Positions 33,588 through 43,935 of a DNA stretch of 64,000 bases are shown here, piece after piece (the stretch's first letter is position 1; every line of letters starts with the position of its first letter). Source of the stretch: Hordeum vulgare subsp. vulgare (Eukaryota; Streptophyta; Magnoliopsida; Poales; Poaceae); assembly GCF_904849725.1 (NCBI RefSeq), contig NC_058520.1, positions 534,182,083 through 534,246,082 on the forward strand, read 5' to 3'. The position numbers and the translations under genes were made by a program. The notes beneath the pieces were generated by a model. The model did no database searches and was not told the origin of the DNA. It saw only the letters and a list, made by a program, of their open reading frames with translations.

Positions 33588-33922
33588 GAGGGTGCTTGGA
33601 TCCAAGGGACTAAAGCTAGTCTGACTAAAACTAGTCTCTTTAAGAGGCTAAAGTTCCAAGCACCCCTGACTAAAGAGAGGCTAAAACTAGTCTTGAGGCT
33701 AAAATCTTTTAGTCAGGGGTACCCCTACTAAAATGTGTGTTAGTCCTCTCTCTCCTCATTTAACTCCTCAGACTAGTTCTGGATTGGAGGGTTTGCAGGA
33801 TAATAAATGCTCATTAACTTGATTTTAGTCTTTTTAATATTTGGATCCAAGCATGGATGAGGCTAGCAAGTTTTAGTCTCACTACTTTTAGTCATGGGAC
33901 TAAAACGTATCCAAGCACCCTC
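33588..33922. mobile_element. MITE (335 bp), TCA target duplication
   Basis: Termini GAGGGTGCTTGGATCC and the inverse CGTATCCAAGCACCCTC; TCA at 33585-33587 and 33923-33925. Many ACTAAA/TTTAGTC motifs inside. Tourist/PIF-like by its 3-bp duplication. Confidence 0.85.
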
Positions 33923-34084
33923 TCAGAAATTGCTGTGATCTTTGGTTGTTTCCTGCTTGCACTTCTGCTGAGCTGAGACTGCTATTCGTTGCCCGATCGT
34001 CAGAAGGATTAGTTAATGGGGCTATTTGTTTGGAAATTGCATCTGTTACCACCGGTTTCCGTGAAAGATTGGGCGCGAGGCTCA

Positions 34085-34347
34085 GAGCAAGTACAATAAG
34101 GTACAATCAGCAGGCTGTAAGGATTAAAATACTATATTTTTGCTGAGTTCGATGAGAGAGAAGGGAAGCGGGCTCTTCGTGAAGAGCCAGCTCTTGCACG
34201 TGCTCCTAGGTGCTTTGTGAGAATGAAAGGTGAACCATATATGATAAAAGTAGTACTGTTTTATAGCTAACTATTGTACAAGCTAGCTATAAGATGAGTT
34301 ATAAGACTGCTTATAGCCAACAGTTGGCTATACTATTAACCATGCTC
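34085..34347. mobile_element. MITE (263 bp), TCA target duplication, upstream of the MATH-BTB pseudogene
   Basis: Termini GAGCAAGTACAATA and the inverse TATTAACCATGCTC; TCA at 34082-34084 and 34348-34350. It sits 76 bp before the pseudogene ATG, within what would be its promoter. Confidence 0.8.
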
Positions 34348-34601
34348 TCAGTGGAATTCAATCCTCGAGCGTGCGCGACACATAGTCCATATCAGATCAG
34401 TTATTAAATCTTGGCCATCTGCCATGTCATTTACAGGCGTGTCTATAGTCGGCCAGGGCCAGGCCACCGGCCACGCCATCAACGTCGCCACGGCCAGCGG
34501 GTACCACCTGCTTGTGGTCAACGGCTACTCGCACACCAAAGACACTGCACCTGCTGGCACAGTGATCCTCTCTGTCCCATTCATGGTAGGAGGACATCTT
34601 T

Positions 34602-34963
34602 GACCTTGTTTGGATCCTAGGGTTAGAGTTAGAGTTGGTTAGATTGAACTCATCTAACCCTCAAAAATCCAAACATGGTGGATTAGAGTGGGTTAGATGC
34701 ATCTAACCCACCCAAAAAATCTAACCCACCCAAGAGGTGCTTTTTTGGGTTAGAGTTAGGTGGGGCCCAGAAAAAGTTACTTTTTTCTCTCCCTCCATCA
34801 TACAAAATCCTAGATAAAGGAGCCAAATGATTGGAAAAAGTGCATTTATTGACAATCTAACCCTTCCATCCAAACACCTCTTTGGTTAGAGTTAGTTCAG
34901 GGTTAGTCTAGAGTTAGAATCTAACTCTAACCTCTAACCGAGTTAGAGTATCCAAACAGGGCC
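34602..34963. mobile_element. Tourist-like MITE (362 bp) in the MATH domain
   Basis: Termini GACCTTGTTTGGAT and the inverse ATCCAAACAGGGCC; TTT at 34599-34601 and 34964-34966. Subterminal GTTAGAGTTAGAG/TAACTCTAACC repeats. The empty site can be read from the intact paralogue. Confidence 0.85.
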
Positions 34964-35259
34964 TTTGGCGCATCTTTCACTGCCCCAGAGGCGCCCAGTC
35001 GGACTGCGCCGAGGACTCTGTGTCGCTCATCCTTTCCCTTGTTGATAAAAATGTCACGAATGATCTGAAGTTGCAGGTTGGATTTAGTTTCCTCGATCAG
35101 CATGAGAAACAGGATTCAGCGTATATTCGTGCAAAAGAGCCATGCAACTTCTCTAGCGGCAATCCATGTTGGGTCGACAAGAATTTCATGAGAAGGGACG
35201 CCCTTGAGAAATCCAAGCATCTAAACGATGATTGTTTCACCATCCGTTGTGACCTTGTT

Positions 35260-36363
35260 TTAAAAAAGAAGAAGAATGACCCCCGGTCTCTGCATCTGGG
35301 AGATGCATGCAACCATTTTATTGATTATTTCCGGTGACCTTACAAAATAATACAACACTATGCATGAATCCGCCATCTTCGCAACATTTGCCGCTACTCC
35401 TATCCATATGATGAAGGGTGCAAGCTGGACCAACATCTAAAGCCGGAGGCCCTGACCGAGCCACATACCGGGTCAGGGGCACAAGCTGGTCTGACGCACT
35501 CACATGTGTCGCCGTCACCATCTTTCACCGGTTCATCTTCAGAGCAGATTGAGGTGCCAGCCTTGGCAGGTGGCTCCGCCATCGACGCCACCCTGACGCC
35601 AAACGACGACCTCCACCTACGCAAGTCCATCTCAAGCAGCGGACATAGATCCATGCTAGGATAGGGCCGCACCACCGCCGTTGCCCACCACCGACAAGCG
35701 CCACCCAGCCGCAAGGTTCCCAAACCAGCGCTTTCAAGAAGGGAACAACGCCGTGAGCGCCGCCGCCGCCCAACAAAGTTAGGGCTTTTGCCCGGAAGAC
35801 CTAGGGGAAGGGGAAGTGAGGGGATCAGTCCATACCGACGCCTTAAAGGAGGGGAACAACGCCCTCATGCGTCGCTGTCGACGCGGCCGGCCATGGTCCG
35901 CCAGGGATTTCGTCTGAACTAGATCCCCGTCACAAGCAGCGCCTCCTGTACAGAACCGATGACCGAATGAAGCGCGGTCCGACCAGGCTAGCCTGCACGC
36001 CGAACATGGGAGGAGGGGATGCGCCAGATCGCACGCACCGACCACCGCAGAAGACGCCGCCAGCCCACAATGACCACTGGATCCCGCCGTCCGCGCGGCC
36101 CGGACGCCAGATCCACCGCCAGCACGGCTGCTAGCTTGCCGTGCCTCGTTCATGAAGCAGCCGCTCCAGATCCAGAGTTCCCCACGCAGAGACAGGGCAA
36201 CCAAGGCCCCACCGCCATGATCCTTAGCGCCCCGGGCTTGCCCGACGGCTGCCTCACGCGGCGGCGAGGAAGGGAAGGGGAGGAAGGGTTGGGAGGGGGA
36301 GGGAGTGGGGAGGAGCGGGAGGCTGCTGGAGCTGCGTGGTTCAGTCCGCACGCCTAGATCAAA
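35260..36363 (-). mobile_element. LINE-like retroposon, minus orientation, 14-bp target duplication
   Basis: GTTGTGACCTTGTT at 35246-35259 is repeated at 36364-36377. On the minus strand the 3' end reads AATAAAATGGTTGCATGCATC ... CAGATGCAGAGACCGGGGGTC, the 3' UTR type I associate with grass LINEs, and ends in a CTTCTTC/T-rich and A-rich tail. The 5' half is GC-rich. No RT domain remains. Confidence 0.82.
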
Positions 36364-36597
36364 GTTGTGACCTTGTTGTGGTACCGCCTCCTAGCATAAA
36401 ACAGCAGATCATCAACCTCCTCATGTCCAAGGAGGGCACTGACGTGACATTTAACGTTGGCGGCGAGATGCTCGTTGCACACCGGTGCGTGCTTGAGGCT
36501 CGGTCTTCGGTCTTCAAGGCAAAGCTCTTTCGCCCCACGAAGGAAGGCACGATAGCTAGTGTCATACAAATAGAAGACACCGAAGCGAAAGTATTTA

Positions 36598-36857
36598 TGC
36601 TGGTTGTAATGGGTAATATCATATACTAGTATTATACATATGATACTAGTGTATGATACCATATCCGTATTGCATAGTATCATATGATGGTTTATTTATT
36701 GTCATGCAAGACACATAGTAGCACATCATTTAATATGATACAGTATCATGATATGATACTCAACTCTCTTTTTTTTCATTTAATTTTATGTCACCTCATC
36801 AAAATTGACTAGTTAACATGCATGATACTACATATAGTACTACCATTACGGACAGCC
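36598..36857. mobile_element. MITE (260 bp), TTA target duplication, in the BTB domain
   Basis: TTA at 36595-36597 and 36858-36860. Inverted ends share GTAATGG(T/G). Rich in ATGATACTA/TAGTATCAT palindromic motifs. Its position is exact because the paralogue shows the uninterrupted sequence. Confidence 0.82.
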
Positions 36858-37216
36858 TTAGAGCCTTGCTTAGTTTTATTTACACCGACTCGCTACCCGA
36901 GATGTAGGTAGACATGGCGGAGGGAAGAGAAGCCCAAGAAGCATTGTGGCTGCAACACTTGATTGCAGCGGCAGATAGTTACGATCTCCAAAAGCTGAAG
37001 GTATTATGTGAAGAAAAGTTATGCAAACTCATAGACGTGAGGACTATTTTTATTCTAGCTGAGTGGCACAATTGTGGCGGATTGAAGGATGTATGCCTTG
37101 AATTCCTCGAGATACCGTCTAATTTGAAAGAGATAACGGCGGCTGACGTCTTCGGCGATATAATTAGAACATGCCCCTATCTTTTAAAGGAGCTCACTGC
37201 CAAGCTTGCTTCCTAA

Positions 37217-37580
37217 AAGCCACAAAAACGGTTAGTTCCTAAAACCTATGTTCTAAGTTGAAGCCTTACTTTCTTTGCCACCATTCTTGTTAACAATTTG
37301 ATGTAGTACCTTCATCTTGTTTGAGTAGGACATTTTACTTGCATGCATCGTGTGTTCTAGATGACTGCTTCCCTATTTTCGGACGCACTATCCTATGTCG
37401 ATCTGTTCCTTTTTAGTCAAGACTTGAAGCATCTTGCTCTTTTTTTTACTCTTTCAGGCAGCAGATCAGGTGAATGCGATGGGATGTTCTGGACAGTTTA
37501 ACTGCATGATGCCTCTATTCTCAAAGATATTATTACCAAGTTTGCTCCCTTTAAGGATTCCTAGTTATGGATTGTACTAA
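37217..37580 (+). other. 3' flank of the MATH-BTB pseudogene, left part
   Basis: Duplicated with 21254-21600. The homology resumes at 39319 after the CACTA insertion and fades near 39640. Confidence 0.75.
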
Positions 37581-39318
37581 CACTACCAGAATAACCTACT
37601 ATGCCAACGGCTTTTTCTATGCCGACGGCTTTTTGTCGGGGTCGTCGGCATAGTTGGAGCTATGCCGATGGCTTGCTAAAAGCCCTCGGTACAGAAAAGT
37701 TGTAAGCATATCTGCATCTACGCCGACGGCTTCCGTCGACACAGTAAAGGTCGTCGGCCTAAAGAATAGTACGCCTACACCCATCGTCGGCATACAAAGG
37801 CCGTCGGCATAGATGTGGGGCCGGCGGCCGCCCCCGAGACGAGGGCTGACGCCGTCGAATATATGCCGATGGCTAGACGTTTGGCCGTCGGCATAGATAC
37901 GCAACGCCACGTCACTGATCCAGGGCGCACCGACCAACAGCTATGCCGACGGCTTGATCGCTCCTTTAGTCTCTTACACACGGCTCCGGGCTACCAACCC
38001 GAGCCCGTGCACTAGTACGGGGCATTCGCAGCCTCCCTTATCCCGCCAGCATGAAGTAAGTATTTCCTCCTTATCATCTTTCTTTCTCACTTTTCTCAGT
38101 TTATTTTCAGCATTTCCCACTTACAAACAACCTAAATTTTGTAGGCATACAAGGCCTTTGTCGAGCTTAGGAATCTCGAGGTGCGGGAGTACTTGCGCCT
38201 AGTGAAGGCAAACGATAATTACAATCGTGAGATGATGGCGGTTAGTTTTGCCCTCTTAAAACCAAGATAAAATTTGCACTTTCATTCCTTCTCACCTTCT
38301 AGTTTGCTTGGTTAACTAACATCGAGGCTATGATGGCGTCTTGGACTAACCGCACGGAGCGACCACAAATGGGAGCCCCACCACCACCTACTGGAGAACC
38401 CCCACACGTGCCCATGTTCGATGACTGGGTGGCACTAGGCAGTCAGGCTCCGATTAGTACATTTGTCTAACTATTGACAAACTAGCTCTCGTTCATTCAA
38501 CACTATCATATTATATTTATCCTTACAATCTCTTTTCAAACATGTAGGGGACTGGTGACTCGACTCCTGCTTCGTCGAGTTCTTGATGATGTTCTTTAAG
38601 TTTGTACATGTGTTCATTAGATGATGTTCTTGAGATAATGGTGATATCTGTTGTCATATTTGTGTGATATTGAACTTTATGTGATATTTGTGAGATGAGG
38701 ATGATGTTGGACTTGATGATGATCTTAGTGTGATATGTCATATTTGTGTGTTTAATTTGCTGTCATATTTGTGTGATATATCTGTCATATTATTGTGTTG
38801 ACTTTGAATGAAATGGAGAAAATAGGTATACAAAAAATACAGAGGGTGGTTATGCCGTCGGCATAGATAGGACCAGGTAACCAAGCTGCTGCCACGTGGC
38901 TCGTCTATGCCGACAACCTGGCCGTCGGCATAGATGCACGTCCTATGCCGACGGCTAGACCGTCGGCGTATAGTATGGCCAGATGGCCCGGGTAGCTGAC
39001 ATGTGGTGCATCTATGCCTACGACAAAGCTGTCGGCATAGATTTACCATCTGTGCCGATGGCCTAGCCGTAGGCATAGATGTGCCATGTGTCACTCCGCG
39101 GCGCCTTTGAGACCGTCTCGTGGAAAAATACGTCGAGGGCCAAACTACGTCGATGGTTGTACGTAAGCCGTAGGCTTAGATACATATGTCGACGGCCGAC
39201 GTATTCTACGCCGACGGGGATATACCGACGGCAGCCGTAGGCATACACCTATGCCGGCGGTAAGAGGCCCTATACCGACGGCCTATGATCGTAGGCATAG
39301 TCAAAAATTCTAGTAGTG
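37581..39318. mobile_element. Non-autonomous CACTA transposon (1738 bp)
   Basis: Left end CACTACCAGAAT, right end the inverse ATTCTAGTAGTG. Subterminal regions are filled with TATGCCGACGGC and GCCGTCGGCATAG in both orientations. The middle (38050-38600) holds exon-like pieces with intron-like spacers: a Glu/Arg-rich stretch LRNLEVREYLRLVKAND near 38165-38215, then a Pro-rich stretch with MFDDWVALGSQAP. This looks like the remains of an element-encoded protein. The expected 3-bp target duplication is not clear (TAA left, AGT right). Confidence 0.88.
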
Positions 39319-39671
39319 AGTGTTAGGTTCGGTTCAGATTTCAGAACATATCCTCAATTTTGTTAAATTTGAACCACAATTCAATGAATGGGCACACTTA
39401 TGAAAATTGCTCATGGTCGATTAACAATATGAACTCAATGGTTATTTTGTAGATTTTATATTATTTATTGTCTCCCAAAGCCAGACGTAAAATTCTCATC
39501 CTGTTTTTTATGAGGAAGGTGACGACGACGAGCTTTACTGATTGGATAAAAAATTCTTGGCCTGTTTTGTTCACGATTTGATTCAATTGATACGAAATCA
39601 GGAACTTAGCTGAGTGTGACAAAATGTGTCCTAGTCATGTCCATCAGGTACTTTGCTTATACTACATACTA

Positions 39672-39731
39672 CTCCCTCCGCCTTATAATATAAAAAAGTG
39701 TCCAAAACGCTATATTATGTGACGGAGGGAA
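39672..39731. mobile_element. Stowaway-like MITE, only 60 bp
   Basis: CTCCCTCCG at the left and the inverse CGGAGGGA at the right, flanked by TA (39670-39671 and 39732-39733). Far shorter than usual Stowaway copies, so internally deleted almost to its terminal repeats. Confidence 0.8.
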
Positions 39732-39733
39732 TA

Positions 39734-40287
39734 GATGGGTAGGTTTGTTTGCTGCGCCGGTAAATAACAATGAAGAATCAAACATGCCCCTTTAGTTAGT
39801 TTCTTGGTGTGATTGCCAACTCAATCTTATGAAGAATGCTTTCATTCCATTAAGAGTTAATTTGAATAGTGGCTTACATGGATATGGAGACTCTTAAAGG
39901 CAATTCCTTGAGTTGGCAAAAAATAAAGGAGGACAAAACCACGAGAACAGGTGAATAATTGTGTTACTTGACGTGTTTTGTGTTTAAATATTAAATTGAG
40001 AAGTATGCATAGCACGAAAGTGTGTCTCGGTAAGAATTAATGTAAGCAAATATGTAATGAAATAGTGAGACTTGACTCAACGATTGGGCATTGCGGTTGT
40101 GTAGCCTAATGACCCAAGTTAAACTTTTAAAAATGACAGGTGATGAACAATGATTTTTAAAAATTTACTAAGGATCAAGCTTGTTGTATGGTGGAACCAT
40201 TCATAAAAAATTATCTTGATGCGAGGAGAACATCATGACGATAGTTAACTAAATCAAATCGCACCAAAAGCACACATCTGACATGAC
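39734..40287. other. Intergenic sequence with no recognised feature
   Basis: AT-rich, with only short chance ORFs and no terminal repeats. It follows the end of the MATH-BTB duplication. Confidence 0.5.
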
Positions 40288-40767
40288 ATGCATTCCTTTC
40301 TAAATAAAGTGAAAAAAATGTGGGATACGTCAATATCATGGCCAAAACAGAGAAAACAGAGCAACAAGACTTGGGTGGGCGACTTCGGAGATCCGGGCGA
40401 TCCGGTTTCGACGCCTCTGTCACGGAAGTCACTCGTGTTGCAGCCTTCGTCGGAAGGCGGCAATGACCTGGGAACCACATTGAGAGATGCGCCGACGTCA
40501 TCAATCTCGGGACGACCGGCACCACTTTCAAATGATGTGGTCGGGCTGCTCCGTTGGCTGGTTCTTTTCTCCAACGGGGAAGATGGAGATCAATGGAATG
40601 GGATCATCAACCTTAAACAAAGATCAAGTTGGATGACAGTGAGGGTTATGGAGGATAACATTCTTGCTAGCCGTTTCTTACATGAAGACGAGCGAGTGAT
40701 CGAATGTTCGTATTTTATTATCGATATTTATGAAGTTTGCATCAGATGTCCCATTTTGCAAGCATAA
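40288..40767 (+). CDS. Hypothetical ORF, 159 codons, possibly LINE ORF1-related debris
   Basis: I do not recognise the product. It starts MHSFLNKVKKMW and continues through a region with WNGIINLKQRSSWMTVRVME and a hydrophobic end. After its stop the same frame style continues with an acidic stretch (KDDDEDEPKHED near 40858-40890). The succession of a folded-looking part and an acidic linker would suit a retroelement ORF1, but this is a guess. It is not supported by a homologue in this window. Confidence 0.25.
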   Translation: MHSFLNKVKKMWDTSISWPKQRKQSNKTWVGDFGDPGDPVSTPLSRKSLVLQPSSEGGNDLGTTLRDAPTSSISGRPAPLSNDVVGLLRWLVLFSNGEDGDQWNGIINLKQRSSWMTVRVMEDNILASRFLHEDERVIECSYFIIDIYEVCIRCPILQA

Positions 40768-40944
40768 CTGAAGGCACATGATCCAATCGAGCTCGTCGAC
40801 TTAACTTTGAGATCAAAGATTGATCATCGAGTGGGAGATAGGTTTTGGGTCCTCGTCAAGGACGATGACGAGGATGAACCGAAGCACGAGGACTTGCAGG
40901 AGTCCCCAGCAACATCATCTCGCATCATTTCTTCGACGAAGTTG

Positions 40945-41327
40945 GATAGTGGTAGCGCCCAACTCAGCCTAGCCCACGCTCACCCATGTTCTGGACGTTT
41001 AGAACATGGGCCAACATTCAGCGGAGAACCCACTCCATCCCAAAAGTATTATCTGGTATTAGAGCCAGCATCGCCATGCCTTCTCGAGGGGCTTCTCACG
41101 GGGATGGGATGTTAGGGTTGTTGTCCACTTGTGAAGGTTGGCTCCGTTTAGTCCCACCTCGCCTACAGGAGGAGGCCATGACCAACTTATAAGGGAGAGA
41201 TTCCTTCCTCCCTTCAGTCGGACTTTTGTGATGGAATGGGCTCTTTGCTGAATTCTAGCCCATGTGCGCATAAACTTCCAAAACGTGCATGAGCGTTGTC
41301 TAGGCTGAGTTGGACGCTAACAGATAG
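40945..41327. mobile_element. Hairpin (foldback) element, 373 bp, ~100-bp inverted arms, GATAG target duplication
   Basis: GATAG at 40945-40949 and 41323-41327 flanks an element beginning TGGTAGCGCCCAACTCAGCC and ending in the inverse GGCTGAGTTGGACGCTAACA. The arms 40950-41047 and 41222-41322 align with each other inverted along their whole length at roughly 80% identity by eye. Termini are TG...CA with a 5-bp duplication, as in LTR elements. TGGTATTAGAGC, close to the initiator-Met primer-binding site, lies just after the left arm (41053-41064). The USE/TATA module is at 41151-41193. Confidence 0.8.
41151..41193 (+). promoter_or_regulatory. USE-like box and TATA, 24-bp spacing, in the hairpin element
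   Basis: GTCCCACCTCG (41151-41161), 24 bp, CTTATAAG (41186-41193). The box and its spacing equal those at 8106 although the spacer sequence differs. Confidence 0.4.
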
Positions 41328-41329
41328 CG

Positions 41330-42260
41330 GTGGGCATGCGCGAGCTGTTAGATGGGATCACTCGGGATCCCTCCATGGTGGACGATGACGCGGATCAAGC
41401 CGTGCAAGGGACCTATCCCCAAGGTAATTTTTCCACAACTCACTCTATCATATTTTGTATAGACGGCTACATGGATGAAAGTGGTTTCACGAAAGAATAA
41501 GAAATCTTGCATGGCGGCGCAATTGCCACTGCTGGCGGCTGTAGGGAAGAGCTCGATCTGTGTGTTTCACTCAGCGCGTTTGAACGAGTTGTTATGCCAT
41601 GATGGTCCAGAAACCACGATCGCGAAGTTGGGCTCCACCCATGTTGGGTATGTGGCCGAGAAGGAGGCCCAAGTAGGTAGTTCCACTCCTGATTGGACTG
41701 CTACTCGATGTGCATATGGAGAGAGACATATTCATGTTGTTAGCAATCTGATCGATCACACATCGGTGCGAGGGAACAACGAGCCTGTTTCGCTCGCTTG
41801 GGTTCGGCCACCGATCGCTCGTCTGGGCTTTCCTTCGAGAGTTCGCAAGGAGCGTGTGATCGCCATGCCGCTGGTGCAGGAGCATCCCCGGTGTGTGGCT
41901 ATGGCTGGGGGAGGAGCCGACATGCCGCCACCTGCTCGACCCAGCTCGACCAGTGTGGAGAATTAGGGGAGGCCGGAATTACCTCGATACGGCGAGGGGT
42001 CAGATGGACCTAACGCCGGACGAGGCGGCTACATAGGTGGTCGTAGAGGACTCGCAAATTTTGACAACCGTCAATTCGATTAACGACCAAGTGGGAATCA
42101 GTTCCATGCATCAACTTCGAGATTTGGAGGCCATGGTGATGGTAATCACTGGTAGAACTTGTACACGCAGAGTTTCAATCCTCCCGTTGACACATTCATG
42201 GAGGGGTGACGTCAGCTGTGCTTCTCTGGCAATGGCTCCAGAAAAGTGCTGATCCTGCAA
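41330..42260 (+). pseudogene. Degraded gene-like sequence, Gly/Arg-rich at its end
   Basis: Coding-like stretches with frame changes. One intron-like interval (about 41424-41461, GTAATT...GTATAG) separates an acidic piece (MVDDDADQAVQGTYPQ) from later pieces. Near 41965-42120 one frame reads GRPELPRYGEGSDGPNAGRG and then YIGGRRGLANFDNRQFD before stops. I cannot assign a family; a retroelement ORF1/gag with an RGG-like tail is possible. The hairpin element lies between this and the ORF at 40288, so both may be one split unit. Confidence 0.3.
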
Positions 42261-42367
42261 TCTCTAGTGTTAGCTAGACGAATGCTTATAACAACTAACC
42301 TTCTCCTGCAACGGCACCAAAAGAATGCTGATAGCACTCCCCGGCAATGAAACTGGAAGAATGTTGT

Positions 42368-43935
42368 TGATGGCCCACTAGCGCGTGGGTTCGCAGCAGT
42401 TTTCGAGGGTAGAGTATTCGACCCAATTTGTAGGTACGCCAGTCAGGAGGTGAGAGTATACTCTCAAGTATTAGCTGCTGAATTTTTCAGATTCAACCAC
42501 ACCTGAAAGATTAGTATCTGCAAGCACAATAGTAACAACGAAGTAGCGGGTATCGGCAGTGTAACGAGCAATAACAGTGGCAAGGAACAACAGTAGTGAC
42601 AGTAGTAGCAAGTAGCAACAGTAGCAAGCGACAGTAGTACCAACAGTAGGAGCAGAGCAAAGCAAGTAACAACAGTAGCAACAGTAGTAGCAGCAGCAGA
42701 GCAAGACAAGTAACAACAGTAGCAACATTAGTAGCAACAGAGCAAGACAAGTAACGACAGTAGCAACAGTAGTAGCAGCAGAGCAAGACAAGTAACGGCA
42801 GTAGCAACAGTAGGACAAACTCGTAGGCATTGGGTCGGTGATTTGTTTGAATGATATTCATCATGCAACAGCTATAACACGGAGAGATACGTGGCTAGCT
42901 CTCGTTCGTCAATGTGATGTAGGCATGCATTCCGTGTGTCGTCATACGTGCTTAGGGAAAAGAACTTGCATGACATCTATTGTCCATCCCTCCCGTGGCA
43001 GCGGGGTCCAAAAGGAAACTACAGGATATTAAGGTTCTCCTTTTAATAAAGAACCAGACCAACGCATTAGCACTTGGTAAACACATGAACTCCTCAAACT
43101 ATGGTCATCATCGGGAGTGGTTCCGGTTATTGTCACTCCGGGGTTGCCGGATCATAACACATAGTAGGTAACTACAACTTGCAAGATTGGATCTAAAACA
43201 CACATATATTGGTGACAACATAATAATTTCAGATCTGAAATCATGGCACTCGGGCCCTAGTGACAAGCATTAAGCATGGCAAAGTAGTAGCAACATCAAA
43301 TCTCAGAACATAGTGGATACTAGGGATCAATCTCCATCAAAACTAACTCGATTACATGATAGATCTCATCCTACTCATCACCGTCCAGCGATCCTACGAA
43401 TAGATTACTCACGAACGACGAAGAGCTTCATGGAATTGGAGAGGGAAGAAGGTTGATGATGACGATGGCGACGATTTCCCCTCTCTGGAGCCCAAGACGG
43501 ACTCCAGATCTGCCCTCCAGATGAAGAACAGGTGGTGGCGGTGCCTCCGTATCGAAAACGCGATGAAAACTTCTCTTTTTATTTTTTCTGGGACGAAAGA
43601 CAACTTATAGAGCTGGAGTTGGGGGCGGCAGGTGCCTGTGGGCCCCACAAGCCTGCCCACCGCCACTAGGGGGGTGGTGGCGGAGCAGGGGCTTATGGCC
43701 CACTGGCCCACCCCCTGAGGTGGAACTTGGCACAGGTATTTTTGATATTTTCCAAAACTGCTGCCTGTAAATTTTCAGGACGCTTGGAGAACTTTGATTT
43801 TTGCACAAAAATAACACCAAGGCAATTCTGCTGAAAACAGCGTCAGTCCAGGTTAGTTCCATTCAAATCATGCAAATTATAGTCCAAAACAAGGGCAAAA
43901 GAGTTTGGAAAAGTAGATACGTTGGAGACGTATCA
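42368..43935 (-). mobile_element. 3' LTR of an Athila-like Gypsy element, minus orientation (1568 bp)
   Basis: On the minus strand it begins TGATACGTCTCCAACG at 43935 and ends CCATCA at 42368. It is directly preceded (minus sense) by a purine tract CTTGGGGGAG (43938-43947), the expected tract in front of a 3' LTR. The U3 part matches the plus-strand fragment at 3448. Confidence 0.88.
42640..42812. repeat. Minisatellite, 41-44 bp unit, four copies, in the LTR
   Basis: AAGTAAC anchors at 42664, 42708, 42749 and 42790 (44, 41 and 41 bp apart). Units are built of CAGTAGTAGCA and GAGCAAGACAAGTAAC. Confidence 0.85.

Larger units (their letters stand above)
34424..37216 (+). pseudogene. MATH-BTB pseudogene, paralogue of 20168-21253, broken by three transposons
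   Basis: Segments align in order with the intact gene. 34424-34601 is the start of the MATH domain (MSFTGVSIV..., ASGYHLLVVNGYS). 34964-35259 is the rest of MATH (QVGFSFLDQHEKQDS, CFTIRCDL). 36378-36597 is BTB (LMSKEGTDVTFNVGGEM, AHRCVLEARSSVFKAKLF). 36858-37216 is the BTB end and C-terminus (LQKLKVLCEEKLCKLI). Between them lie a Tourist-like MITE, a LINE-like insertion and a second MITE, each with its own target duplication. A TAG at 36905-36907 replaces a sense codon of the intact copy. The first insertion brings an immediate TGA after VGGHL. The remains are still easy to align, so inactivation is not ancient. Confidence 0.93.

Noticed and set aside
42464..42864. Leu/Cys/Tyr-rich ORFs that look like membrane proteins
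   Set aside because: Antisense translation of the GTAGCA/AACAGT minisatellite in the Athila-like LTR.
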